Part shown: piece after piece, positions 7,771 to 15,695 of the stretch
How the letters are laid out: every line of letters begins with the position of its first letter
How positions within the stretch are numbered: position 1 is the first letter of the stretch
Assembly: GCA_045541255.1 (NCBI GenBank)
Contig: JAZQIU010000010.1
Location: forward strand, 1-26,993
From: UMGS1124 sp045541255
GTDB lineage: Bacteria; Bacillota_I; Bacilli_A; RF39; UBA660
Reading direction: 5' to 3'
DNA: 26,993 nt
Notes under the pieces: generated by a model
Databases searched by the model: none
What the model was told of the DNA's origin: nothing
Seen by the model: only the letters and a program-made list of their open reading frames with translations
Translations under genes and position numbers: made by a program

Positions 7771-7901
7771 TGTATTTATCTGGCTATGATGTGCGAGGTG
7801 GCTGATACACTAGGTGGAGTTGCTAAATAAAACTAGTTAACAGGGAATTCGTAACGGAGTCATGTTTATACATTGATATAAACGAAGGGAGGACATGAAA
7901 A
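7771..7901 (+). other. 5' leader of the S10 transcript
   Basis: About 130 transcribed bases precede rpsJ, much more than translation needs. It is richer in G than the flanking spacer. The only solid hairpin is GTTTATA (7864-7870) with TATAAAC (7877-7883), 6-base loop, directly before the ribosome binding site GGGAGG. Weaker pairings are possible, such as ACTAG (7809-7813) with CTAGT (7833-7837) and GTTA (7836-7839) with TAAC (7852-7855). In E. coli the S10 leader is the target of L4 autoregulation; this leader does not look like that one, and any regulatory role is inference. Confidence 0.45.
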
Positions 7902-8207
7902 ATGTCAAAAGTAAGAATTAGATTAAAAGCTTATGATCATAAAGTACTTGATGATACAGCTGCAAAGATTGTTACTACAATCAAAAGAATAGGTGGAGAA
8001 ATATCTGGACCTATCCCTCTTCCTACAGAAATACAAAGATATACTGTATTAAGAGCGGTTCATAAATATAAAGATAGTAGAGAACAATTTGAAATGCGTA
8101 CTCATAAAAGACTTATTGATATAAAGAATCCTAGTAAGGAAGTTATTGATGCTTTAACTCACTTAGATGTTCCAAGTGGTGTTGACATTAAAATTGAAAC
8201 TAAATAA
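7902..8207 (+). CDS. rpsJ: 30S ribosomal protein S10
   Basis: 101 residues, the usual length, with family signatures KVRIRLKAYDH at the start and RAVHKYKDSREQFEMRTHKR in the middle. S10 sits in the 30S head and, with NusB, also acts in antitermination. The ATG is 9 bases after GGAGG (7888-7892); an earlier ATG at 7895 is out of frame. First gene of the cluster: the usual tuf, fusA and rpsG/rpsL genes are not upstream, so the str operon must be elsewhere. Confidence 0.98.
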   Translation: MSKVRIRLKAYDHKVLDDTAAKIVTTIKRIGGEISGPIPLPTEIQRYTVLRAVHKYKDSREQFEMRTHKRLIDIKNPSKEVIDALTHLDVPSGVDIKIETK

Positions 8208-8221
8208 TTGGAGGTAAGAAA

Positions 8222-8983
8222 ATGAAAGGAATCTTAGGACGTAAAATCGGTATGACCGAAAAATTTACGACAGATGGTAGAGTTATTCCTGTTACAGTAA
8301 TTGCAGTTGAACCGAATGTTATAACTCAAGTTAAAACTGTTGAAAACGATGGTTATAATGCTGTTCAATTAGGAATTGTTGATAAAAAGGAAAAACATGC
8401 TACTAAAGCAGAAATAGGACATGCTAAAAAAGCGGGTGTTGCTCCTAAGCGCTTCTTAAAAGAAATAAGAGTTGAAGATGTAACTCAATATGAACTAGGA
8501 AGCACTATAAAAGCCGACACATTTGAAATAGGAGAAAAGGTTGATGTTACTGGTACTAGTAAAGGTAAAGGTTTTGCTGGTGTTATTAAACGTCATAACC
8601 AATCTCGTGGACCAGAAACACATGGTTCAAGATATCATAGAAGACCAGGGTCAATGGGAACTATGAGACCAATGAGAGTATTAAAGGGTAAAAAATTAGC
8701 TGGACACATGGGAAGTGAAACAGTTACTATTCAAAATCTTGAAATTATTGATATTAACTTAGTTGATAACTATATCTTAGTTAGTGGAAATGTTCCAGGA
8801 GCAAAAAATTCATTAGTTTTAATCAAATCTGCTGTTAAGGGAAATGGAAAAGTTAACCCTAAAGAATTAGTTAAATATGAAGTAGAAGAAACAGTTGTTG
8901 ATGTAGTAGAAGAAGTAGAAGAAACTACTGAAACTGTAGAAGCTACTGAAAATGCAGAAATCGAGGAAACTACTGAAGCTTAA
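8222..8983 (+). CDS. rplC: 50S ribosomal protein L3 with acidic C-terminal tail
   Basis: 253 residues. L3 nucleates 23S rRNA folding and its long loop reaches towards the peptidyl transferase centre; that loop is seen as HGSRYHRRPGSMGTMRP and LAGHMG (135-164). The N-terminal GRKIGMTEKF is canonical. The family usually ends near 205-215 residues; here about 35 residues (219-253) are added, rich in Glu, Thr and Val and without any Lys or Arg. The tail is in frame, encoded by repetitive GAA/ACT/GTA codons, and followed by a good ribosome binding site for rplD, so it is not an obvious frameshift. TTGGAGGT precedes the start. Confidence 0.97.
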   Translation: MKGILGRKIGMTEKFTTDGRVIPVTVIAVEPNVITQVKTVENDGYNAVQLGIVDKKEKHATKAEIGHAKKAGVAPKRFLKEIRVEDVTQYELGSTIKADTFEIGEKVDVTGTSKGKGFAGVIKRHNQSRGPETHGSRYHRRPGSMGTMRPMRVLKGKKLAGHMGSETVTIQNLEIIDINLVDNYILVSGNVPGAKNSLVLIKSAVKGNGKVNPKELVKYEVEETVVDVVEEVEETTETVEATENAEIEETTEA

Positions 8984-9006
8984 TTCAGTATGAAAGGAGA
9001 TTTAAA

Positions 9007-9630
9007 ATGGCTAAATTAGATATTATAAACCTTAAAGGTGAAAAAACTAGTGATTTAAAACTTAATGATAGTATTTGGAATATTGAAACTAATGATGCAA
9101 TTGTTAAGAAAGCAATTGATTTACAATTAGCATCATTAAGACAAGGAACTCACAAAACTAAGACTCGTAGTGAAGTTAGTGGTGGAGGAAGAAAACCATA
9201 TAGACAAAAAGGTACTGGTAACGCAAGACAAGGTACTATTCGTGCTCCTCATTATAGAGGTGGTGGAGTTGTATTTGGTGTTACTCCAAGAAGTTATTCA
9301 TTTAAGATGAATAGAAAAGAAAGAGGAATTGCTATACGTTCTGCTTTAACTTACAAAGTTAAAAATAATGAATTAGTTATAGTTGATAATTTAGAATTAG
9401 CAAGTGCTAAAACTAAAGATGCTAAAGATTTAATCGTAAACTTAAAATTAGCTGGTAAAGTATTATTTGTTACTGCAAATGATGCTGAAAACTTATATTT
9501 AGCAACTAGAAACTTAGGTTATGCTGCTGTTATAATGGCTAATCAAATAAATGTATACGATATCGTTAATGCTGATACAGTGGTAATGGAAGAAGCTGCT
9601 GTTAAATATATAGAGGAGGTGCTTAAATAA
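9007..9630 (+). CDS. rplD: 50S ribosomal protein L4
   Basis: 207 residues, normal length. The conserved tunnel-reaching loop is clear (GGRKPYRQKGTGNARQG, then PHYRGGGVVFG), followed by the globular part with YKVKNNELVIVDNLEL. L4 lines the peptide exit tunnel with L22; in E. coli it also represses its own operon. AAAGGAG stands 8 bases before the ATG. The stop TAA overlaps the rplW start by one base (TAATG at 9628-9632). Confidence 0.98.
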   Translation: MAKLDIINLKGEKTSDLKLNDSIWNIETNDAIVKKAIDLQLASLRQGTHKTKTRSEVSGGGRKPYRQKGTGNARQGTIRAPHYRGGGVVFGVTPRSYSFKMNRKERGIAIRSALTYKVKNNELVIVDNLELASAKTKDAKDLIVNLKLAGKVLFVTANDAENLYLATRNLGYAAVIMANQINVYDIVNADTVVMEEAAVKYIEEVLK

Positions 9631-9905
9631 TGATGAATAGTGAAATTATTATTGCACCAGTTATAACTGAAAAAAGTCAAATGTTAGCAAGCGATGGAAA
9701 AACTTATGTTTTCAAAGTTGTTCATACTGCTAATAAAACTCAAATAAAGAAAGCTGTTGAAGAATTATTTGGAGTAAAAGTAAAAAGTGTAAATACATTA
9801 AATACTAAAGCAAAAGATAAAAGAGTTGGTAGATACACTGGAAAAACTAAGACTTATAAGAAAGCTATCGTTACTTTAGTTGACGGTCAAGCTATAGAAA
9901 TGTAA
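9630..9905 (+). CDS. rplW: 50S ribosomal protein L23
   Basis: 91 residues; SEIIIAPVITEKS opens the protein and FKVVHTANKTQIKKAVEELFGVKV is the core signature. L23 surrounds the tunnel exit and docks trigger factor and SRP. Two ATG codons are adjacent (9630 and 9633); GGAGG at 9615-9619 is 10 and 13 bases away, favouring the first. The start overlaps the rplD stop, so translation is probably coupled. Confidence 0.97.
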   Translation: MMNSEIIIAPVITEKSQMLASDGKTYVFKVVHTANKTQIKKAVEELFGVKVKSVNTLNTKAKDKRVGRYTGKTKTYKKAIVTLVDGQAIEM

Positions 9906-9918
9906 GGCGGTGTAAAAT

Positions 9919-10749
9919 ATGGCTATAAAGAAATATAAACCAACGACTAATGGTCGTAGAGGTATGAGTACTTTAGCGAACGAAGAGTTAACAGGTGTTA
10001 AAGCTACTAAAAGTTTATTAGTTAAAAAGACTAAGACTGGTGGTAGAAATAATACTGGTAGAATGACTGTTCAACACATTGGTGGTGGAGCTAAAAGAAA
10101 ATATCGTTTAATAGATTTTAAAAGAAATAAATTTGGAGTTCCTGCTAGAGTAACTAGTATCGAATATGATCCAAATCGTAGTGCTAACATTGCATTATTA
10201 ACTTATAAGGATGGAGAAAAAAGATATATTATCGCTCCAAAAGATTTAAAAGTTGGTGCAATCGTTGAAAGTGGAGAAGCAGTAGATATCAAAGTTGGTA
10301 ATGCTATGATGTTAAAAAACATTCCAGTTGGTACTGTTATTCACAATGTTGAATTAAAACCTGGTAAGGGTGCTGAACTTGCTCGTTCTGCTGGTGCTAG
10401 TGCTCAAATATTAGGTCGTGAAGAAAAATATGTATTAATACGTTTACAAAGTGGTGAAACTAGATTAGTTTTAGGAACTTGTATGGCTACTATCGGTGTA
10501 GTTGGTAATGAAGATTATGAATTAGTTAACATCGGTAAAGCTGGACGTAGTCGTCATATGGGTATTAGACCAACAAACCGTGGTTCTGTTATGAACCCTA
10601 ACGATCACCCTCATGGTGGTGGTGAAGGTCGTACACCAATAGGAAGAAAAGGGCCTGTTACTCCTTGGGGTAAACCAGCTCTTGGATTAAAAACTCGTAA
10701 AAATAAGAAAGCTTCTGATAAATTTATCGTAAGCAAGAGAAAGAAATAG
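9919..10749 (+). CDS. rplB: 50S ribosomal protein L2
   Basis: 276 residues, full length. L2 binds 23S rRNA near the peptidyl transferase centre and is needed for subunit joining. The C-terminal signature MNPNDHPHGGGEGRTPIG contains the conserved histidine (His229 in E. coli). The N-terminus MAIKKYKPTTNGRRGMS is canonical. AAGGCGGTG, a near-perfect ribosome binding site with one mismatch, precedes the ATG. Confidence 0.98.
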   Translation: MAIKKYKPTTNGRRGMSTLANEELTGVKATKSLLVKKTKTGGRNNTGRMTVQHIGGGAKRKYRLIDFKRNKFGVPARVTSIEYDPNRSANIALLTYKDGEKRYIIAPKDLKVGAIVESGEAVDIKVGNAMMLKNIPVGTVIHNVELKPGKGAELARSAGASAQILGREEKYVLIRLQSGETRLVLGTCMATIGVVGNEDYELVNIGKAGRSRHMGIRPTNRGSVMNPNDHPHGGGEGRTPIGRKGPVTPWGKPALGLKTRKNKKASDKFIVSKRKK

Positions 10750-10761
10750 GAGAGTGTTTAA

Positions 10762-11025
10762 ATGGCAAGAAGTATTAAAAAAGGTCCTTTCGTTGACACT
10801 AGTTTAATGAAAAAGATCGAAAAATTAAATGAATCAAATAAAAAAGAAGTTGTTAAAACTTGGTCTCGTCGTTCAACAATCTTTCCAGAATTTGTAGGAC
10901 ATACTATCGCAGTTCATAATGGAAAAGATTTTATTCCAGTATATATAACTGAAGATATGGTAGGACACAAATTAGGCGAATTTGCATTAACTCGTAAATT
11001 CGGCGGACATGCAGGACAAAAGTAG
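10762..11025 (+). CDS. rpsS: 30S ribosomal protein S19
   Basis: 87 residues; starts RSIKKGPFVD and ends FALTRKFGGHAGQK, with WSRRSTIFPEFVGHT in the middle, all diagnostic. S19 forms part of the 30S head with S13 and contacts L5 and tRNA. The AGGAG ribosome binding site overlaps the rplB stop region; the spacing to the neighbours is 12 and 11 bases. Confidence 0.98.
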   Translation: MARSIKKGPFVDTSLMKKIEKLNESNKKEVVKTWSRRSTIFPEFVGHTIAVHNGKDFIPVYITEDMVGHKLGEFALTRKFGGHAGQK

Positions 11026-11036
11026 GAGGTAAATAG

Positions 11037-11381
11037 ATGGAAACATTTGCAATACATAAATCTGCTATGGTAGCTCCAAGAAAAGCTAGAATGACTCTTG
11101 ATTTAATAAGAGGAAAGAAAGCAAGTGAAGCTCAAGCAATATTAAAAAATACAAATACAAAATCTAGTAGATTAATAATTAAAGTTTTAAATAGTGCTGT
11201 TGCAAACGCTACTAATAACTTTAATATGAAATATGAAGATTTAGTTATATCTGAATGTTTTATCAATCCAGGTCCTGTATTAAAGAGATCTAAGATTGGT
11301 TCTCGTTCAAAAGTAGATAGAAGAGATAAAAGAACAAGTCATATAACTGTTAAGGTTAGTGACGGAGTTAAGGAGGCATAA
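11037..11381 (+). CDS. rplV: 50S ribosomal protein L22
   Basis: 114 residues. APRKARMTLDLIRGKKASEAQAIL is the L22 hallmark, and the beta-hairpin tip that lines the exit tunnel is seen as PGPVLKRSKIGSRSKVDRRDKRTSHI. Macrolide resistance can arise in this loop in other species, but no deletion is visible here. AGGAGGT lies before the ATG; the stop is 2 bases from rpsC, whose AAGGAGG is embedded in the last rplV codons. Confidence 0.97.
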   Translation: METFAIHKSAMVAPRKARMTLDLIRGKKASEAQAILKNTNTKSSRLIIKVLNSAVANATNNFNMKYEDLVISECFINPGPVLKRSKIGSRSKVDRRDKRTSHITVKVSDGVKEA

Positions 11382-11383
11382 CG

Positions 11384-12064
11384 ATGGGACAAAAGGTAAA
11401 TCCTAATGGATTAAGACTTGGCGTAAATAAATCATGGCAAAGTAATTGGTTTGCTGATAAAGATTATGCCGTTAAATTAAATAATGATATCAAAATTCGT
11501 GAATATTTATTAAAGACTTTATCTGATGCTGCTGTAAGTAGTGTTGAAATCGAAAGAAGAAAAGATAAAGTTGAAGTTAAAATTCATACTGCTAAACCTG
11601 GTGTTATAATTGGTCGTGGTGGAGAAGATATCGAAAAATTAAGAAAATCTTTAAAGAAAGTTTCAAACGAAGATGTTTATGTAACTATTATTGAAGAAAA
11701 AAATCCTGATTTGAATGCGCAATTAGTTGCTGATTCAATTGCTAAACAAATTGAAAATAGAGCAAACTTCCGTAATGTTCAAAAGAAGGCTATCAAAAAT
11801 ACAATGAAAGCTGGAGCTAAAGGTATTAAAACTGCAGTTTCAGGAAGATTAGCAGGTGCTGAAATGGCTCGTACTGAAGGATATACTGAAGGTACTGTTC
11901 CACTACACACTATTAGAGCTAATATAGATTATGCAACTAGTGAAGCTGATACAACTTATGGAAAAATAGGTGTTAAAGTTTGGATTTACAAAGGAGAAAT
12001 CCTTGGTAATAAGAAAAAGGTAAAGGAGGCTGATGGTAATGCCACTAATGCCAAAAAGAACTAA
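11384..12064 (+). CDS. rpsC: 30S ribosomal protein S3
   Basis: 226 residues. MGQKVNPNGLRLGV is the universal start. A KH RNA-binding domain is present with the GxxG loop in VIIGRGGEDIEKL (about residues 76-88), and the C-terminal domain has SGRLAGAEMARTE. S3 sits at the mRNA entry channel. The gene's end overlaps the rplP start by 26 bases, and the strong AAAGGAGG (12023-12029) for rplP is inside it. Confidence 0.98.
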   Translation: MGQKVNPNGLRLGVNKSWQSNWFADKDYAVKLNNDIKIREYLLKTLSDAAVSSVEIERRKDKVEVKIHTAKPGVIIGRGGEDIEKLRKSLKKVSNEDVYVTIIEEKNPDLNAQLVADSIAKQIENRANFRNVQKKAIKNTMKAGAKGIKTAVSGRLAGAEMARTEGYTEGTVPLHTIRANIDYATSEADTTYGKIGVKVWIYKGEILGNKKKVKEADGNATNAKKN

Positions 12065-12470
12065 ATATCGTAAGCCTCATAGACTTACTTATGATGGAAA
12101 AGCTAAAGGGAACTTAACTTTACAATTTGGAGATTTCGGTCTTCAAGCTAAAGAAGGTGGATACATAAGTGCTCGTCAAATCGAAGCAGCTCGTATCGCT
12201 ATGACACGTTATATGAAACGTGGAGGAAAAGTATGGATTAATATTTTCCCTCACTTAGCAAGAACTCAAAAACCTTTAGAAACTCGTCAAGGTAAAGGTA
12301 AAGGTAACGTAAATGAATGGGTAGCAGTAGTTAAAGAAGGTAAAATCATGTTTGAAATTGCTGGAGTTAGCGAAGAAGTTGCTCGTGAAGCTTTAAGACT
12401 TGCTAGTCATAAGCTAAGTGTTAAAACAAAATTCGTAATGAGAGAAGGAGAGGTTAAAAATGAAGGCTAG
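12039..12470 (+). CDS. rplP: 50S ribosomal protein L16
   Basis: 143 residues with the chosen start. Three in-frame ATGs occur at 12033, 12039 and 12048. GGAGG at 12025-12029 is 3, 9 and 18 bases away respectively, so 12039 is the best; it gives MPLMPKRTKYRKPHR, matching the family's short MLMPKR start. L16 helps position A-site tRNA. The conserved RGGKVWINIFPH and GKGKGNVNEWVAVVKEG segments are intact. The stop overlaps rpmC by 11 bases. Confidence 0.97.
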   Translation: MPLMPKRTKYRKPHRLTYDGKAKGNLTLQFGDFGLQAKEGGYISARQIEAARIAMTRYMKRGGKVWINIFPHLARTQKPLETRQGKGKGNVNEWVAVVKEGKIMFEIAGVSEEVAREALRLASHKLSVKTKFVMREGEVKNEG

Positions 12471-12663
12471 TGAAATTAGAAAAATGTCTGTTGAAGATAT
12501 TAATAAAAAAATCGCTGAAAATAAAACTGAATTATTTGAATTAAGAATGAAACAAGCTACTGGTACTTTAGATAAACCTCATAGAATTAACGCTTTAAGA
12601 AAAGATGTAGCAAGATTAAAAACAGTTTTAACTGAAAAATTAAATGATGGGAGTGAGAATTAA
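12460..12663 (+). CDS. rpmC: 50S ribosomal protein L29
   Basis: 67 residues of two antiparallel helices: MKASEIRKMSVEDINKKI and LFELRMKQATGTLDKPHRI are diagnostic. L29 lies beside L23 at the tunnel exit. Start inside the rplP end, with GGAGAGG 6 bases upstream. The stop overlaps the rpsQ start as TAATG at 12661-12665, predicting coupled translation. Confidence 0.96.
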   Translation: MKASEIRKMSVEDINKKIAENKTELFELRMKQATGTLDKPHRINALRKDVARLKTVLTEKLNDGSEN

Positions 12664-12923
12664 TGAAAGAAACTAAAAGAACAGAACTTGTTGGTCGTGT
12701 AGTAAGTGATAAAAATGATAAGACTATTACTGTTTTAGTTGAAACTCACAGAAAACATCCTTTATATGGTAAAATGGTTAAATATTCAAAAAAATATCGT
12801 GCACACGATGAAAATAATAAAGCTAAAGAAGGGGACACAGTAAGAATAGCAATGACTCGTCCATTATCAAAAACTAAGAGATATGAACTAGTAGAAATTG
12901 TTAAAGAAGCTGTGATCTTGTAA
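12663..12923 (+). CDS. rpsQ: 30S ribosomal protein S17
   Basis: 86 residues, OB-fold protein that binds 16S rRNA helix 11. The signatures are LVGRVVSDKNDKTITVLVE, HPLYGKMVKYSKKYRAHDE, and GDTVRIAMTRPLSKTKRYELVEIV. GGGAGTGAG just before the start is an imperfect ribosome binding site, so reinitiation from the overlapping rpmC stop probably helps. Confidence 0.97.
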   Translation: MKETKRTELVGRVVSDKNDKTITVLVETHRKHPLYGKMVKYSKKYRAHDENNKAKEGDTVRIAMTRPLSKTKRYELVEIVKEAVIL

Positions 12924-12934
12924 GGAGGGTTATT

Positions 12935-13303
12935 ATGATACAACAACAAACTAGATTAAAAGTAGCAGATAACTCTGGTGCAAGAGAATTAATGGTTATC
13001 CGTGTATTAGGCGGAAGTCATAGAAAGTATGGTAATATTGGTGATGTAGTAGTAGCATCAGTTAAGAAAGCTATACCAAATTCAAATATTAAAAAAGGTA
13101 AAGTAGTTAAAGCAGTTATCGTAAGAAGCGTTGAAGGTGTTAGACGTAAAGATGGTTCTTACATAAGATTCGATGACAATGCATGTGTATTAGTAAAAGA
13201 AGATAAGAGTCCAATTGGAACACGTGTTCTAGGACCAGTTGCAAGAGAACTTCGTGATAAAGATTATATGAAGATTATCTCACTTGCACCTGAAGTATTA
13301 TAG
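12935..13303 (+). CDS. rplN: 50S ribosomal protein L14
   Basis: 122 residues, exactly the family length. MIQQQTRLKVADNSGARELM is the typical start, with FDDNACVLV and GPVARELRDKDYMKIISLAPEVL at the end. L14 forms inter-subunit bridges and is the RsfS target in other species. AAGGAGGG precedes the start by 7 bases. This is the traditional first gene of the spc operon, but no promoter is seen here, so S10 and spc are probably one transcript. Confidence 0.98.
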   Translation: MIQQQTRLKVADNSGARELMVIRVLGGSHRKYGNIGDVVVASVKKAIPNSNIKKGKVVKAVIVRSVEGVRRKDGSYIRFDDNACVLVKEDKSPIGTRVLGPVARELRDKDYMKIISLAPEVL

Positions 13304-13311
13304 GAGGATAT

Positions 13312-13605
13312 ATGAAAGTTAGAGTTGGAGACAAAGTTAAAATTTTAGCTGGAAAAGATAGAGGAAAAGAAGGTAAAGTTCTTGTTACTCTAAAAAAGAA
13401 AGATAAAGTTGTTGTTGAAGGTATCAATATTGTTAAAAAACATATGAAACCTAGCCAAATGAATGAAACTGGTGGAATACTTAGTGTAGAAGCACCTATT
13501 CATGTATCTAATGTAAAAGTTATCGAAGGAAAAGAAACTAAAAAAACTACTGAAAAGAAAACTACTACAAAAAAATCTACTAAGAAAGAAGTAGGTGAAA
13601 AATAA
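13312..13605 (+). CDS. rplX: 50S ribosomal protein L24 with replaced C-terminus
   Basis: 97 residues. The KOW-type core is normal (VRVGDKVKILAGKDRGKEGKV, then KPSQMNETGGILSVEAPIHVSNV). In most bacteria the chain continues with a conserved stretch of the RVGRR...DGKKVRV(A/C)KKSGE type. Here, from about residue 73, this is replaced by a Lys/Thr-rich low-complexity tail with KKTT repeats. L24 is an early assembly protein near the tunnel exit. The stop overlaps rplE as TAATG. Confidence 0.94.
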   Translation: MKVRVGDKVKILAGKDRGKEGKVLVTLKKKDKVVVEGINIVKKHMKPSQMNETGGILSVEAPIHVSNVKVIEGKETKKTTEKKTTTKKSTKKEVGEK

Positions 13606-14144
13606 TGAGTACATTTAAAGAATTATATAATAATGAAATTAAAAATAACTTAATGGAAAAATTTGGTTATAAATCAATTATGCAAGTTCCTAAGTTAGAT
13701 AAAATTGTTGTTAATATAGGTGTTGGAGAAGCTAGTCATGATTCAAAATTTATAGAAGCAGCTGCTAAAGACTTAGAAGTTATTACTGGTCAAAAACCAA
13801 TTATAACTAAAGCAAAAAAATCTATAGCTGGATTTAAATTAAGAGAAGGACAACCTATTGGAGTTAAAGTAACTTTAAGAGGTGAAGCTATGTATAATTT
13901 TATGGAAAAATTAATTAAAGTTGCATTACCTCGTGTAAGAGACTTTAGAGGAGTTTCATCAAAAGCATTTGATGGTTTTGGAAACTATACTTTAGGTATT
14001 AAAGAACAATTAATTTTCCCTGAAATTGATTATGATAATATTGTAAAATTAAGAGGAATGGATATAGTTTTTGTTACAACTGCAAAAACTAACGAAGAAG
14101 CTTTTGAATTATTAAGTGGATTCGGAATGCCATTTAGAAAGTAG
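13605..14144 (+). CDS. rplE: 50S ribosomal protein L5
   Basis: 179 residues, the family length. L5 binds 5S rRNA with L18 and touches P-site tRNA. Signatures: YKSIMQVPKLDKIVVNIGVGEA, GQKPIITKAKKSIAGFKLREGQPIG, and FPEIDYDNIVKLRGMDI. AGGTGA in the end of rplX serves as ribosome binding site and the start overlaps that stop by one base. Confidence 0.98.
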   Translation: MSTFKELYNNEIKNNLMEKFGYKSIMQVPKLDKIVVNIGVGEASHDSKFIEAAAKDLEVITGQKPIITKAKKSIAGFKLREGQPIGVKVTLRGEAMYNFMEKLIKVALPRVRDFRGVSSKAFDGFGNYTLGIKEQLIFPEIDYDNIVKLRGMDIVFVTTAKTNEEAFELLSGFGMPFRK

Positions 14145-14153
14145 GTAACGGTT

Positions 14154-14339
14154 ATGGCAAAAACAAGTATGAAAGTTAAAAATAAACGTACACCTAAGTT
14201 CAAGGTAAGAGCTTATACTCGTTGTGAAAGATGTGGACGTCCTCACGGAGTATTAAGAAAATTTGGTCTATGCCGTATTTGTTTTAGAGAACTTGCAAAT
14301 CAAGGACAAATACCTGGTGTAAAAAAAGCTAGTTGGTAG
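14154..14339 (+). CDS. rpsZ: 30S ribosomal protein S14, zinc-binding type
   Basis: 61 residues, the short type Z. Four cysteines at 24, 27, 40 and 43 (CERC and CRIC) bind one zinc; the zinc-free paralogue of about 89 residues is used when zinc is scarce in Bacillus. It sits in the 30S head near S3 and S10. The ribosome binding site (AGGTAAC) is weaker than that of the neighbours. Confidence 0.98.
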   Translation: MAKTSMKVKNKRTPKFKVRAYTRCERCGRPHGVLRKFGLCRICFRELANQGQIPGVKKASW

Positions 14340-14354
14340 AAAGGAAGGGTAATT

Positions 14355-14753
14355 ATGGTACAAGATAGAATTGCTGATATGCTTACAAGAATTCGTAATG
14401 CAAATCAAATGAAATATGACACTGTTGAAGTTTTAGGTTCTAAAATGACTGAAGAACTTTCAAGAATATTGAAAGAAGAAGGTTATATTAGTGATTATAA
14501 AGTTTCAAAAAATACTAATGGTGATACAATTACTTTAACTCTTAAATATTCTGAAGGTAAGAAAGAAAGAGTTATAACTGGATTAAAAAGAATTAGTAAA
14601 TCTGGTTTAAGAGTATATGCTAAACATGATGAACTTCCTAGAGTTTTAAATGGATTAGGAATTGCTATTATTTCTACTTCTAATGGAATTATGACTGATA
14701 GAGATGCTAGAAAACAAAAACTAGGAGGAGAAGTACTTGCCTATATTTGGTAA
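14355..14753 (+). CDS. rpsH: 30S ribosomal protein S8
   Basis: 132 residues. IADMLTRIRNAN is the canonical N-terminus and the C-terminal STSNGIMTDRDARKQKLGGEVLAYIW is diagnostic. S8 binds 16S helix 21; in E. coli it represses the spc operon at rplE. No S8-like target was identified by eye here. GGAAGG precedes the start. Confidence 0.98.
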   Translation: MVQDRIADMLTRIRNANQMKYDTVEVLGSKMTEELSRILKEEGYISDYKVSKNTNGDTITLTLKYSEGKKERVITGLKRISKSGLRVYAKHDELPRVLNGLGIAIISTSNGIMTDRDARKQKLGGEVLAYIW

Positions 14754-14766
14754 GGAAAAACATGCT

Positions 14767-15306
14767 ATGAGTAGAATAGGAAATAGAAAAATTACTATTC
14801 CTGCAGGAGTAACTGTTACTGTAGAAAATAATGTAGTAACTGTTAAAGGTCCTAAAGGTGAATTAAGTAATGAATTTAATAAAGATTTAACTATAACTGT
14901 TAATGAAAATGTAGTAGAAATATCAAGACCAAATGATTTAAAAATTATTAAAAGTTTACATGGAACAACTAATGCTTTAATCAGTAATATGATTGTTGGT
15001 GTTAGTGAAGGATATAAAAAGGAATTAGAAATAGTTGGTGTAGGTTATAGATTTAATGTTCAAGGAAACAAAATCAACGTTAATGCAGGGTTCTCACATC
15101 CAGTTGTTGTTGAAGCTCCTGCAGATTTAACTGTTGAACAAGTTAATGCAACAGAAATATCTATAAGTGGTATAGATAAGCAAAAGGTTTCTGAATTTGC
15201 TGCTAATATAAGAAAACTTAGAAAACCAGAACCATATAAAGGTAAAGGTATTAGATATAAGGGTGAACATATTAGACGTAAAGAAGGAAAGAAAGCTGCT
15301 AAATAA
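14767..15306 (+). CDS. rplF: 50S ribosomal protein L6
   Basis: 179 residues from the ATG at 14767 (MSRIGNRKITIPAGV, the canonical start); AAGGAA at 14752-14757 lies 9 bases upstream. An in-frame TTG at 14737 would add ten residues and run into rpsH, and is rejected. L6 sits near the factor-binding site. The C-terminal signature RKPEPYKGKGIRYKGEHIRRKEGK is complete. Confidence 0.98.
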   Translation: MSRIGNRKITIPAGVTVTVENNVVTVKGPKGELSNEFNKDLTITVNENVVEISRPNDLKIIKSLHGTTNALISNMIVGVSEGYKKELEIVGVGYRFNVQGNKINVNAGFSHPVVVEAPADLTVEQVNATEISISGIDKQKVSEFAANIRKLRKPEPYKGKGIRYKGEHIRRKEGKKAAK

Positions 15307-15323
15307 GGTAAGGAGATTTAAGT

Positions 15324-15680
15324 ATGATTAAGAAGGAATCAAGAAATGAACAAAGAAAAATAAGACATGCTCGTGTTCGTAATAAAGTTGCTGGTACTGA
15401 AGCATGCCCAAGATTAAACGTTTTCAGATCTAATTCAAACATTTTTGCTCAATTAATCGATGACGAAAAAGGAATTACCTTAGTTAGTTCTTCAAGTCAA
15501 AGTTTAAAGATTAAAAATGGTGGAAACGTTGAAGGTGCTAAATTAGTTGGTAAAGACATAGCTGAAAAAGCTAAAAAAGTTGGAATCACTAAAGTAGTAT
15601 TTGATAGAGGTGGATACCAATATCATGGACGTGTAGAAGCTTTAGCTGACGCTGCACGTGAAAATGGATTAGAATTTTAA
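15324..15680 (+). CDS. rplR: 50S ribosomal protein L18
   Basis: 118 residues. RPRLNVFRS-type core seen as CPRLNVFRSNSNIFAQLIDDE; the end VVFDRGGYQYHGRVEALADAARENGLEF is canonical. L18 binds 5S rRNA with L5. AAGGAG lies 9 bases before the ATG. The gene follows rplF by 17 bases. Confidence 0.98.
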   Translation: MIKKESRNEQRKIRHARVRNKVAGTEACPRLNVFRSNSNIFAQLIDDEKGITLVSSSSQSLKIKNGGNVEGAKLVGKDIAEKAKKVGITKVVFDRGGYQYHGRVEALADAARENGLEF

Positions 15681-15695
15681 GTGGGAGGATAGTTT

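Noticed and set aside
12033..12038. Upstream ATG for rplP
   Set aside because: It is only 3 bases after GGAGG; the ATG at 12039 has correct spacing and family-like N-terminus.
14737..14766. TTG start for rplF
   Set aside because: It lies inside rpsH and adds ten residues not found in L6; the ATG at 14767 gives MSRIGN.
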